DNA from: an uncultured Bacilli bacterium
Lineage (GTDB): Bacteria; Bacillota_I; Bacilli_A; RF39; UBA660
Direction of reading: 5' to 3'
NCBI GenBank assembly: GCA_944364005.1
Contig: CALVVW010000009.1
Span: forward strand, 1 to 32,617
DNA: 32,617 nucleotides
The translations under genes were made by a program, and so were the position numbers. Of the stretch, positions 1-7,607 are shown in pieces (position 1 is the first letter of the stretch; each line of letters starts with the position of its first letter). Under the pieces are notes generated by a model. It worked only from the letters and a program-made list of their open reading frames with translations. It had not been told where the DNA came from and made no database searches.

Positions 1-831
1 CAGACATCTGAGGTAATTAATGTAGATGATGCAATGTTTATAGAATTGCCTAAATATAGTGAGGTTATAAAGAAAATGAATTCTCCACAAGTAGTAGAAA
101 CGTTAGAGGAAACAGAAAATATAAGAGATGAAAGTTTACATGAAAAACTAATGAGCTTAGCTCATTCTAAAATTGCAGTAAGAAGAGATGAGAAAGGCCA
201 AGAAGAATGGGTAAGCGAGCATGGTGTTGAAGAAGTAGAGAAAGTAAAAAGAATATTGAAAGATGATGCAGTATATAAAGCAATAATTACCGATAAGTTT
301 GGGACAGGTCCATATTTAAATGGTTGGATAGGATTATTTGATAGTAAAATTATAAACGATGTAGAAAATATTAGACTTTTGGCATTGAATAAACCTACTT
401 ATATGAGTTATGTATCTCAAGAGTATCGAGAGGATTTGACGTTAATGAGAAACTGTGCATCCCAAGACGGAGTTCATCCTATATTGACTTGTTATGTAGG
501 TGAAAATGTTCAAAATGATTTTCAATTTATATCTAACTTGATTATTAATTCCAATGATAAAACCTTTGATTTCTTCGGTTCTTCTGCTGGAAGTATAAGA
601 GGTAGTAAAATGCGCTATGGAAAATCGATTGGTTTAAGTGTTCAAGAAAATCCTGATTTTTGGATATTACTAAATTCTAAAATAGAAAGCATTAATCAAA
701 AATCTACCAGATTTATTCCTCCGTTTTCTATAGAAAAAGAATTAGGATTAGCAATAGGTACAATGGCAGCTGATATGTTGCTGTCAGATCATCCAGTAGA
801 AAATATCCAAGAAAGTCATAAAAAAATATAA
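1..831 (+). CDS. Unrecognised protein, 5' end outside window
   Basis: The frame is open from base 1 with no stop before the first internal ATG at 34, so the gene most likely begins upstream of the window and this is its C-terminal 276 codons. I do not recognise the family. The product looks soluble: no membrane segment or signal peptide is visible, and the first ~80 residues are highly charged and helical-looking. A more globular part follows, including an MRNCASQDG segment near the middle and a hydrophobic helix close to the end (LGLAIGTMAADMLL). The next genes are broken (QatC-like remnant, RhuM), so it may belong to an old accessory island. No Shine-Dalgarno site is visible before ATG 34, which also argues against a start there. 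Coding is convincing from length and composition; function is unknown. Confidence 0.6.
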   Translation, partial: QTSEVINVDDAMFIELPKYSEVIKKMNSPQVVETLEETENIRDESLHEKLMSLAHSKIAVRRDEKGQEEWVSEHGVEEVEKVKRILKDDAVYKAIITDKFGTGPYLNGWIGLFDSKIINDVENIRLLALNKPTYMSYVSQEYREDLTLMRNCASQDGVHPILTCYVGENVQNDFQFISNLIINSNDKTFDFFGSSAGSIRGSKMRYGKSIGLSVQENPDFWILLNSKIESINQKSTRFIPPFSIEKELGLAIGTMAADMLLSDHPVENIQESHKKI

Positions 832-832
832 A

Positions 833-852
833 AACTGGAAATATTTCCAGTT
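833..852. repeat. Perfect 20-bp palindrome just after the first gene
   Basis: Ten-base arms (AACTGGAAAT and its complement) meet with no spacer one base after the stop codon. It can form a short hairpin, but no run of T follows on the plus strand, so it is at best a weak terminator or processing signal. Confidence 0.4.
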
Positions 853-905
853 AGAAATTAAATTAAAAAAATCTGTATCAATTCTATACAAAAGAAAAAA
901 TAATA

Positions 906-1230
906 GAGAATCGTAAAAATATTTCTAATACAACGTAATGTTTACACCCTGATAGTGGTAGAATGCATGGAGAAAAAACTACTAAATATTGTGGATACTG
1001 TTTGCCATGTATAATTAGACAAGTCCCAATTAAGAAAGCTAGAATTACGGATAGTGTCTTATATAGAGATAGTAAATTTAATAATTTTGATATTGTTAAA
1101 ATGAATTAGTAGGATTAGTGATTCAAAACATGCCTTTATGTCAATTCAAAAAACAGGTCTATTAGTGATAATATAAAAAATATTGATATATGTAAGAGGG
1201 ATGAAAGAATATATAAATTCTTTAAAATAA
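906..1230 (+). pseudogene. Remnant of a QueC-like (QatC-type) gene, C-terminal part
   Basis: No intact ORF is present, but conceptual translation gives ordered pieces of one C-terminus. Frame A (906-1106, one internal stop at 936) reads ENRKNISNTT, stop, then CLHPDSGRM and, a little later, YCGYCLPCIIR. That is a C...C-x2-C-x2-C zinc-binding cluster followed by Arg, and then a D-x3-Y (DSVLY). A second frame reads SDSKHAFMSIQKTGLLV (about 1119-1169). A third reads YVRGMKEYINSLK and ends with TAA at 1228-1230. QueC enzymes end with a similar zinc cluster (HCGxCxxCxxR), and the GYCxPCIIR plus terminal RGM-E pattern is what I recall for QatC, the QueC-like protein of Qat anti-phage systems. At least two frameshifts and one stop make it dead. 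The N-terminal ATP-pyrophosphatase part is missing. Confidence 0.55.
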
Positions 1231-1239
1231 GTACTAAAA

Positions 1240-1270
1240 TTGAGAAAAAACTCGGCTTTTTTGGTATAAT
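1240..1270 (+). promoter_or_regulatory. Promoter of the RhuM gene
   Basis: A TATAAT box at 1265-1270 is preceded by TGG (extended -10). A TTGAGA at 1240-1245 with a 19-base spacer could be the -35. Transcription would start near 1277, about 10 bases before the AAAGGAG ribosome-binding site at 1288-1294. Confidence 0.5.
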
Positions 1271-1301
1271 TATATTGAGAAACTTTGAAAGGAGATTAGC
1301 T

Positions 1302-2280
1302 ATGAAAAATAATATGATTATATATATATCAAAAGATGGTAATGTAAAAGTTGATGTTAATATTCAAAATGAAGATATATGGATGAGTCAAGATGTAATG
1401 GCTAATCTTTATGATACCACTAAAAATAATATTTCTATGCATTTAAAAAATATCTTTGAGGAAGGTGAATTAGAAAAAGATTCAGTTGTTAAGAAATTCT
1501 TAACAACTGCCAGTGATGGTAAAAAATATAATGTTTTACACTATAATTTAGATGCTATTATTGCTGTAGGGTATAGAATAAATTCTAAAAAAGCAACTGA
1601 ATTTAGAATATGGGCAACAAAAGTTTTAAAAGATTATATGGTTAAAGGGTTTGTCTTAGACGATGAAAGATTAAAAAATAATGGTGGAAGTCCATACTTT
1701 GAGGAATTGCTTGCTAGAATTCGTGATATTAGATCTTCAGAAAAGATATTCTGGAGAAAGGTATTAGATATTTAATGCAACTTCAATTGACTATGATCCT
1801 AAAAATAAATTATCAATAGAATTTTTTAAAACTGTGCAGAATAAGATGCATTATGCTACACATGGACAAACTGCTGCTGAAATCATATTTTATAGAGTTG
1901 ATTCGAAAAAAAATAATTTAGGCCTTACTAATTTTAAAGGCAATTATCCAACAAAGAGTGAAACTGAAATCGCTAAAAATTATCTAACAGAGGAAGAACT
2001 TAATACTTTAAACAGGATGGTTTCTGCTTATTTAGATGTAGCAGAGATTAATGCTTTAGATAGGCATCCAATGACTATGAAAGATTGGATAAATGAATTA
2101 GATTCATTTCTAAAAATGACTAGAAAAGATATATTGAAAGGAACAGGTACCATATCACATAAAGAAGCTTTAGAAAAAGCACATAGAGAATTTGATAAAT
2201 ATATGCAAAAACACTTAACTATTGCTGAACAAGATTATTTAGAAATGTTAAATAAAGAAGTAGAAGAAATTGATAAATGA
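1302..2280 (+). pseudogene. RhuM-family protein, split by a frameshift
   Basis: Two ORFs in different frames together make one ~325-residue RhuM-family (Virulence_RhuM) protein. The first part starts at ATG 1302, seven bases after AAAGGAG, and is preferred over the upstream TTG 1275. It contains the hallmark segments IWMSQDVMANLYDTTKNNIS, LHYNLDAIIAVGYRI, FRIWATKVLKDY and YFEELLARIRDIRSSEK. It stops at TAA 1773-1775. The plus-one frame continues without a gap from 1771: FNATSIDYDP, EFFKTVQNKMHYATHG, GLTNFKG, NYLTEEELNTLNRMVSAYLD and HPMTMKDWINELD, ending at TGA 2278-2280. Both halves align with the usual order of the family. The N-terminal part resembles KilA-N/BRO-like DNA-binding proteins. 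RhuM genes are common in accessory and defence islands; their biochemical role is unclear. Either an inactivating indel near 1770-1773 or a sequencing error explains the break. Confidence 0.8.
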
Positions 2281-2548
2281 TAAAAAGGGGAATCGAATCT
2301 AAAATAACTATTATTAATCGAAATGAATAATAGTAAAACAAAAAGAATGAAACGCTAAAATATTAAAATAAATATTTCTAATCTTTAAGTTTAATATTTT
2401 TTAGTATAGTCAGTATGAGTCATTTAATCAAATCCTTTTGATGTTTTATAGACACCTACGTTATATCATAAGTTTCTGAAACAACTCTTTTTTATAGACC
2501 AAAATAATGTCAGCAATTTTACTCGCTGACACTATTTATTATAGAACC
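2281..2548. other. Gene-free spacer with two hairpins
   Basis: No plausible gene is seen. A nine-base inverted repeat (ACTATTATT at 2307-2315 and its complement at 2326-2334) lies about 25 bases past the RhuM stop. A second hairpin pairs GTCAGC (2509-2514) with GCTGAC (2525-2530) and is followed by an AT-rich tail; it may end plus-strand transcripts. Neither has a clean T-run. Confidence 0.35.
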
Positions 2549-2574
2549 AAAAAACTGAGAAATCCTCAGTTTTT
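2549..2574 (-). terminator. Intrinsic terminator of the GtrII-like gene
   Basis: AAAAACTGAG and CTCAGTTTTT form a 10-bp stem around a short loop, overlapping the stop codon of the minus-strand gene. Read on the minus strand the stem runs into six T. It is near-symmetric and could also stop plus-strand transcripts. Confidence 0.7.
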
Positions 2575-4090
2575 AGTTTGAAAGTTTGACAACAATGACA
2601 TCATCTATTTGTTGGATACTATCTTTATCAGGATATATTTTCATATCTTTATATTCTTTTGTTTCTAATATTTTTTGATAAGTATCTAAATCAACAAAAG
2701 TGATTGGAAAACCTAGATATGTCTCCATAAAACGACTCCAACCATTTTTCATATTGGTAAACTCACTCCAAAACAGAGGATAATTAGAAACGTATCCATA
2801 AGTAAGATTTGATAGCTGACTAAGTTCTGTTGTTTGCTTTTTCATATAATATTTATTTTTACCAATATCACCAGCAATCATTACTGGTTTATTATAGTCG
2901 ATTTCTATTATTTTTTCTTTTATGTCACTCGCAATACTATAGGTTTTATGATAGGTTTGTTCTAATACTTTATAAGTAGCGTTATCTTGGATATAATATC
3001 CTCGAATGATAAAGATAAATAGAAAAATAGCCATTATTTGCAATACTTTGCTATCATGAATTAAGTAACAAAGAAAGAAAAATAATAAGAGATAGGCTGT
3101 TCCTTGTAATATTTGCATATCTGTATTTGGAATAATAATAGTAATTACATTAATAGTAACTGGTAGTAAAAATAAGAATAGATAGAATAATAAAACATAT
3201 TTTATAGATACTTTTTTTCTAAGAATAAGGACGATAGATGCAGTTATTAGTAATAATAGAAAAATGAAATTTAGATAGTTCATACCAATGTTAGTAGTAT
3301 TTACAATGTTATCAGTAAAGTAGAAGTCATAAAATGTTTGATAGGAATGAAGAAAGCCTTCAGGTATTGCCAGTAGAGATGTTATTCCTACTGTATTTGC
3401 TCCTTTATAAGTACTTAGTTCTACATGAGTTATTAGTAAAGATAATTTCATTAATATATAGTAGAAAACTGTTCCTAGTAAGATAATAAGAAAAGAAAGA
3501 AAGAATTTTTTCCAATCAAACTTCTTTTTTATAATTTGTATCATCCAGTATAGTAATAACAAAGTAAGGCCGATAGCAAGATAGGCTTGATACATACTGA
3601 GTGCTAATGTTGTTAAAATACAAGGTAGGAAGTATTTACATAATTTGTTTTTACTATTTATTAAAAGATAGATTGCTGATGTAATAGTAAAGAATGCTAA
3701 ACTATAGGGAAGAGAACAATAATAAAAAAGCAGGGTACAAGAGATGATTGGAGATAGAATAATTAGTAGACAACTAAGTATTTGTAAATATTTCTTTTTT
3801 ATTTCCAATAAATCTAAAATTAAAATAATACTTCCGGTTATAAAAAATATACTAAGTATGATTTCTAGTTCTGGTACTACAATAAATCCTTTTAATAATC
3901 CATAAAAATATAGTCCAAATCTACCCAGTGAAATTTCCCAGGCATATCCAGAATAATAATTGGTATTTAGTAATACATCACCTGTTAATAGTGTTTTTGT
4001 AAATAATGGAAGATGTAATATAGTACAGGCTATAATACTAAAAATAATTATTAGCTGGTATTCTTTTATTAATTCTTTTATTTTTTTCAT
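2573..4090 (-). CDS. GtrII-like polytopic glycosyltransferase
   Basis: This 505-residue integral membrane protein has roughly ten or more hydrophobic segments through residue ~360 and a C-terminal soluble tail of ~130 residues. The start region (first TM at about 13-30, then DVLLNTNYYSGYAWEISLGRFG leading into a loop and further helices) matches the general shape of GtrII-type glucosyltransferases, where an acidic residue and a GR motif sit in the first extracytoplasmic loop. Such enzymes move a sugar from a polyprenyl-phosphate donor to a surface polymer on the outer face of the membrane. ATG at 4090 is preceded by a GGTGAT-type ribosome-binding site. It stands alone, convergent with RhuM and divergent from the lysozyme gene. 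The family call rests on topology and the N-terminal motif, so a related GT-C protein is possible. Confidence 0.6.
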   Translation of the reverse strand: MKKIKELIKEYQLIIIFSIIACTILHLPLFTKTLLTGDVLLNTNYYSGYAWEISLGRFGLYFYGLLKGFIVVPELEIILSIFFITGSIILILDLLEIKKKYLQILSCLLIILSPIISCTLLFYYCSLPYSLAFFTITSAIYLLINSKNKLCKYFLPCILTTLALSMYQAYLAIGLTLLLLYWMIQIIKKKFDWKKFFLSFLIILLGTVFYYILMKLSLLITHVELSTYKGANTVGITSLLAIPEGFLHSYQTFYDFYFTDNIVNTTNIGMNYLNFIFLLLLITASIVLILRKKVSIKYVLLFYLFLFLLPVTINVITIIIPNTDMQILQGTAYLLLFFFLCYLIHDSKVLQIMAIFLFIFIIRGYYIQDNATYKVLEQTYHKTYSIASDIKEKIIEIDYNKPVMIAGDIGKNKYYMKKQTTELSQLSNLTYGYVSNYPLFWSEFTNMKNGWSRFMETYLGFPITFVDLDTYQKILETKEYKDMKIYPDKDSIQQIDDVIVVKLSN

Positions 4091-4106
4091 AATATCACCA
4101 AATTCA

Positions 4107-4126
4107 TTTTATCATAGGTGATAAAA
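4107..4126. promoter_or_regulatory. Operator-like inverted repeat between divergent genes
   Basis: TTTTATCA (4107-4114) and TGATAAAA (4119-4126) are exact complements around a 4-base centre, 16 bases upstream of the GtrII-like start codon. The position fits an operator overlapping the minus-strand promoter or leader. No matching regulator gene is in the window. Confidence 0.3.
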
Positions 4127-4207
4127 ATAAGATAGTAATATCAATTATAGGTACATCAAATGATTCAAATTTTATCTTGTTTATATAATATGATAGGAGG
4201 TGAGAAA

Positions 4208-5233
4208 ATGTTAAAAGGAATTGATATTTCTAGATATCAAGCAGGTATTAATATTAATGCTTTAGCAATAGATTTTGTAATAGTAAAAGCAACCGAGGGT
4301 GTTGGTTATACAGATCCTAATTATATAGAATATTTAACGCAAGCAAAAAGTAGTAATAAAAAGATAGGAATTTATCATTATGCTAGACCAGATTTGAAAA
4401 ATACAGCGGAAGATGAAGCAACTTGGTTTGTTTCTAAAGTAAAAAATTATATTAAACAGGCTATTCTTGTTTTAGATTGGGAAGTAGATGTTAGCAATAC
4501 TAACTGGGCTTATAATTTTTTAAAGACTGTCTACGAGAAAACGGGTGTTAGACCAATTATTTATATGAGTGCTTATCCTGCTAATAATTATGATTGGACT
4601 AGAGTCGTAAATGGCAACTTTGGTCTTTGGATAGCAAGTTATGGTGCAAATACGGGAGCTCCTGGAACTCCACCAGAAAATAAGTATTGGCCTTTTTATA
4701 TTTTATGGCAATATACCTCAAAAGGATATATTAATGGTTATTCTGGTAATCTAGATTTAGATTATTTTTATGGAACAAAAGAAGCCTGGGATAAATATGC
4801 TAATCCTGATGGAACAGAAGTAGTACCTGAGTCTAAGCCAGCAGAAGCAACAGAATATGAAGTAGGTGATGTTGTCTCTTTTAATTATTTATATAAAAAT
4901 AGTTATGGTGATGGTAAAGTAGCTTCTCTTATTCATAGTGGAACAATTACTAGGGTAATTCCTGGAAGATATGCACCTTATTTAATTAACCGTGGTACAG
5001 GATGGCTTTCTAATGACTTAATATTAACAGCAAATACGAATGATTTTACGATTGGAACTAGGGTAAAAACGATTAAAAAGGGAAATGGATCATCTGATGG
5101 AAGTAGTAATACAGCTAGAAGCGGTATAGAAGGAGTCATTACTAGGATTTTACCGGATGCAAAATATCCGTATCTTGTCTCTACTTCTTCTCCTTTAGGC
5201 TGGTATCAAAAAGACGCTTTAGAAAAGATATAA
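4208..5233 (+). CDS. GH25 lysozyme (N-acetylmuramidase) with two C-terminal SH3-like repeats
   Basis: The start at 4208 is set by a strong AGGAGGTGAG at 4195-4204; the in-frame ATG at 4160 has no such site. The 341-residue product opens with a GH25 domain (about 1-200): KGIDISRYQ with Asp6, FVIVKATEG, IGIYHYAR and the catalytic LDWE pair Asp90/Glu92. It cleaves the MurNAc-GlcNAc bond of peptidoglycan. Residues ~215-341 hold two related beta-rich repeats, each with a G-x-I-x-RI-P, PYL and GW pattern (RYAPYL...GTGWL and KYPYLV...LGWY), typical of wall-binding modules in phage endolysins. There is no signal peptide, so it would need a holin, non-classical export or lysis to reach its target. No other phage genes are nearby. 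It may be a domesticated endolysin. Confidence 0.88.
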   Translation: MLKGIDISRYQAGININALAIDFVIVKATEGVGYTDPNYIEYLTQAKSSNKKIGIYHYARPDLKNTAEDEATWFVSKVKNYIKQAILVLDWEVDVSNTNWAYNFLKTVYEKTGVRPIIYMSAYPANNYDWTRVVNGNFGLWIASYGANTGAPGTPPENKYWPFYILWQYTSKGYINGYSGNLDLDYFYGTKEAWDKYANPDGTEVVPESKPAEATEYEVGDVVSFNYLYKNSYGDGKVASLIHSGTITRVIPGRYAPYLINRGTGWLSNDLILTANTNDFTIGTRVKTIKKGNGSSDGSSNTARSGIEGVITRILPDAKYPYLVSTSSPLGWYQKDALEKI

Positions 5234-5260
5234 TTGTGATACAATAGATATGGTGGTAAT

Positions 5261-6148
5261 ATGATTTTAAATGTAAGTGGTAGAACAGATATCGTTGCTT
5301 TTTATACACCTTGGTTTATGAATAGATATCATGACGGTTTTGTAGATGTTAGAAATCCATTTCATTCTCAACTAGTTAGTAGAATTTATTTTTCAGATGT
5401 GGATGCTATTATGTTTTGTACGAAAAATCCCATACCAATTCTTCCATATTTAGAAAAAATTGACAAGCCCAAAATATTTCATATTACTTTAACACCATAT
5501 CTAAAAGATATAGAACCCTATGTACCAGATAAAGTAAAAATTATTGAAGCCATCAAACAAGTATCTACTATGTTAGGCTCGGAATATACTTATGTACGTT
5601 ATGACCCGGTATTTATTAATGATAAATATACGATAGAGTATCATATTAAAATGTTTGAAAGAATGTGTAAGCAGTTAGAAGGATATATTACTCATATCAT
5701 TATCTCTTTTTTGGATGATTATAAGAATGTAAGAAAAAATTTAAAAATATTAAATCCTAAGGTACTTACCAAAGAAGATTATAAGAAAATAGGAGAGAAT
5801 TTTGCAAATATTGCTAAAATTCATCATATGACTGTTCAAACTTGTTTTGAAGAAGAAAACCTAGTGGAATACGGATTTATAAAAGAAGATTGCCTAGGTA
5901 TCGAACTAGCAAAGAAATTAACAGGAAAGGAAAAATTTAAAAAATGGAGAGCAAGAACAGGTGGAAAATGTAATTGTGTAGAGATGGTAGATATTGGAGT
6001 TTATAATACTTGTAGTCATTTTTGTAAATATTGTTATGCTAATTATGATGAGAAAAAAGTAGCAGAAAATATGCAACAGCACGATAACAATTCTTCTTTA
6101 ATTATTGGTCATTTAAAACCAGAGGACATCATTAAAATACGTAAATAA
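5261..6148 (+). CDS. DUF1848 family protein, probable Fe-S protein
   Basis: The 295-residue product begins LNVSGRTDIVAFYTPWFMNR and has the family features FCTKNP (about 52-57), ITLTPY and YVRYDPVFIN. Near the C-terminus it carries C237-x-C239 and then C251-x3-C255-x2-C258 (CSHFCKYCYAN), which looks like a radical-SAM-type CxxxCxxC cluster placed at the C-terminal end instead of the usual N-terminal position. DUF1848 proteins have no well-established reaction, though a radical-SAM-like relationship has been suggested. ATG 5261 follows a TGGTGG ribosome-binding site, 27 bases after the lysozyme stop, so the two may be co-transcribed, although a TACAAT at 5240-5245 could be a -10 of its own. 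A 17-bp terminator follows. Confidence 0.85.
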   Translation: MILNVSGRTDIVAFYTPWFMNRYHDGFVDVRNPFHSQLVSRIYFSDVDAIMFCTKNPIPILPYLEKIDKPKIFHITLTPYLKDIEPYVPDKVKIIEAIKQVSTMLGSEYTYVRYDPVFINDKYTIEYHIKMFERMCKQLEGYITHIIISFLDDYKNVRKNLKILNPKVLTKEDYKKIGENFANIAKIHHMTVQTCFEEENLVEYGFIKEDCLGIELAKKLTGKEKFKKWRARTGGKCNCVEMVDIGVYNTCSHFCKYCYANYDEKKVAENMQQHDNNSSLIIGHLKPEDIIKIRK

Positions 6149-6205
6149 TAATATAAAATAGTAAAAAATATAAAATTAAAACTATTTAACAAATCAAGAC
6201 AATAT

Positions 6206-6255
6206 AATAATGCCAATAAGTTGATAAGCTGATAACTTATTGGCATTATTTTTTT
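6206..6255. terminator. Strong intrinsic terminator, 17-bp stem
   Basis: Bases 6206-6222 and 6234-6250 are exact inverted repeats (centre GATAAGCTGAT), and the 3' arm runs into a T-run to 6255. The A-rich 5' side makes it potentially bidirectional. It separates DUF1848 from the hydrolase/ABC/kinase unit. Confidence 0.85.
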
Positions 6256-6309
6256 AATCTAGTACATATAAAAAATATAATAAAATATCTAGTGATGTGA
6301 AAATGAATA

Positions 6310-6318
6310 TGGTATAAT
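6310..6318 (+). promoter_or_regulatory. Promoter of the hydrolase/FHA-ABC/kinase unit
   Basis: TGG followed by TATAAT (6313-6318) is an extended -10. The -35 region (TAGTGA near 6290) is poor, as is common with extended -10 sites. The transcript start would be near 6325, about 44 bases before the hydrolase ATG. Confidence 0.5.
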
Positions 6319-6368
6319 GATTATGATATAAAGAATAGGAAAGTATTGGTGTAGAGGAGTATTAGTTA

Positions 6369-7568
6369 ATGAAAAATAAAATTAGGCAAAGATACATAGC
6401 TTTTTCTTGTATAGTAGCCTTAGTTATTGTAAATATTTTTTGTTTTGTATTAATTTATAAAGAAACAAATGAGTTTTTAAGTTTGATACCTAGTCAAAAA
6501 ATGCCTGTGACATATCAACAAAGAGTAGAACAATTAAGTTTACTAGGTGGCCCTGCAAAAGATGAAACGGTAAATATTACTGCAGAAACTGCTGGAAGTG
6601 TGTTAGGAACTAATCAGCGTGTATCGTTAAGTGGTAATATTTATTATGCAGATTTGGCTAATGGCGAAAGAAGTAATAAATGGGCAGTATTAATTCATGG
6701 CTTTATGATGACTGGTGAATTGATGGCGAATGCAGTAGGTCAAATGTATCTAGATCAAGGTTATAATGTTTTAGCACCTGATTTACGTGGATCCGGAAAT
6801 AGCCAAGGAAAAACAGGGATGGGATATTCAGAATCTCTAGATATTTGGGACTGGTTAACTTTCTTAAATATGAATTATAGTGTGGATGAGGTAATTGTTC
6901 ACGGGATATCTTTAGGAGGAGCAACTACTTTACAATTATGGAGTCAAAAAGAACAAGGTAGAGATCTAGTAAGTCAACATGTTACTGGTTTAGTCGATGA
7001 TTGTGGTTATACATCTATGACCGGTATTATTGAAGGTCTATTATCTGTACCTAATGGAATCCAACAACTGGCTGAAATGTTAAACTTACCAGAACTTCCA
7101 AGTCTATACGAGTTAATCGGGCGAGAGAATGTGAAAAAGTTTTTAATTAATTTTGTTGGCGTTGGATTAAATGAAAGTAATTTTGATTATTATCAAGACA
7201 CATTTGCCGCGGGCAGAACATTTAGTGATGTTCCAATATTGGTAATTCATGGGACCAGTGATACTACTGTTCCATATAATAACAGTGTAACTGTAATAAA
7301 TGAAGCAAAAACTCGCAATTTAAAAGCAACTTTTTGGTCTGTTGAAGGTCAACCTCACGCTTTTATTGTTGCTGGGATTAATAAACAACAATATCGCAAT
7401 CAAATTATTAATTTTGTTAATGAAGTAACAAAAAATCCCATAGATTCTTCACAATTATCATCAAATAATGGAGATAGTAGTAACACAGTAACAGAAATCA
7501 CATCACAAGTAGAAGAATTATTTAATGGTATGTTAGATATAATTAGGCAAATATTTCCTAAAAGTTAA
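6369..7568 (+). CDS. Membrane-anchored alpha/beta hydrolase
   Basis: The 399-residue protein has an N-terminal uncleaved signal-anchor (about 9-30), then an extracytoplasmic alpha/beta-hydrolase fold. Motifs are in the right order: oxyanion HG at 110-111, PDLRGSGNS (137-145), the nucleophile elbow GISLGG with Ser181, Asp298 in IHGTSDTTVP and His330 in GQPHAF. The triad is therefore complete. The family includes esterases, lipases and acyl-peptidases; the substrate cannot be read from the sequence. A Ser/Asn-rich tail (about 356-376) and a short amphipathic C-terminus follow the catalytic domain. It is the first gene of a three-gene unit, and only 39 bases without a terminator separate it from the FHA-ABC gene, so it could act on something the exporter handles. 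Confidence 0.85.
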   Translation: MKNKIRQRYIAFSCIVALVIVNIFCFVLIYKETNEFLSLIPSQKMPVTYQQRVEQLSLLGGPAKDETVNITAETAGSVLGTNQRVSLSGNIYYADLANGERSNKWAVLIHGFMMTGELMANAVGQMYLDQGYNVLAPDLRGSGNSQGKTGMGYSESLDIWDWLTFLNMNYSVDEVIVHGISLGGATTLQLWSQKEQGRDLVSQHVTGLVDDCGYTSMTGIIEGLLSVPNGIQQLAEMLNLPELPSLYELIGRENVKKFLINFVGVGLNESNFDYYQDTFAAGRTFSDVPILVIHGTSDTTVPYNNSVTVINEAKTRNLKATFWSVEGQPHAFIVAGINKQQYRNQIINFVNEVTKNPIDSSQLSSNNGDSSNTVTEITSQVEELFNGMLDIIRQIFPKS

Positions 7569-7607
7569 TCTATAAAATAATTAATCGCTATGATAGTAGG
7601 TGATAAA

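Noticed and set aside
1242..1264. A-run and T-run around CTCGGC as a terminator after the QatC-like remnant
   Set aside because: The stem would be only A-T pairs, and the T-run is part of the RhuM promoter spacer.
4184..4189. TATAAT just upstream of the lysozyme gene as its promoter
   Set aside because: A start site ~7 bases downstream would fall inside the ribosome-binding site at 4195-4204, and no -35 is present.
4160..4207. Upstream ATG as the lysozyme start, adding 16 residues
   Set aside because: The strong AGGAGGTGAG directly precedes ATG 4208, and GH25 domains begin close to KGIDISRYQ.
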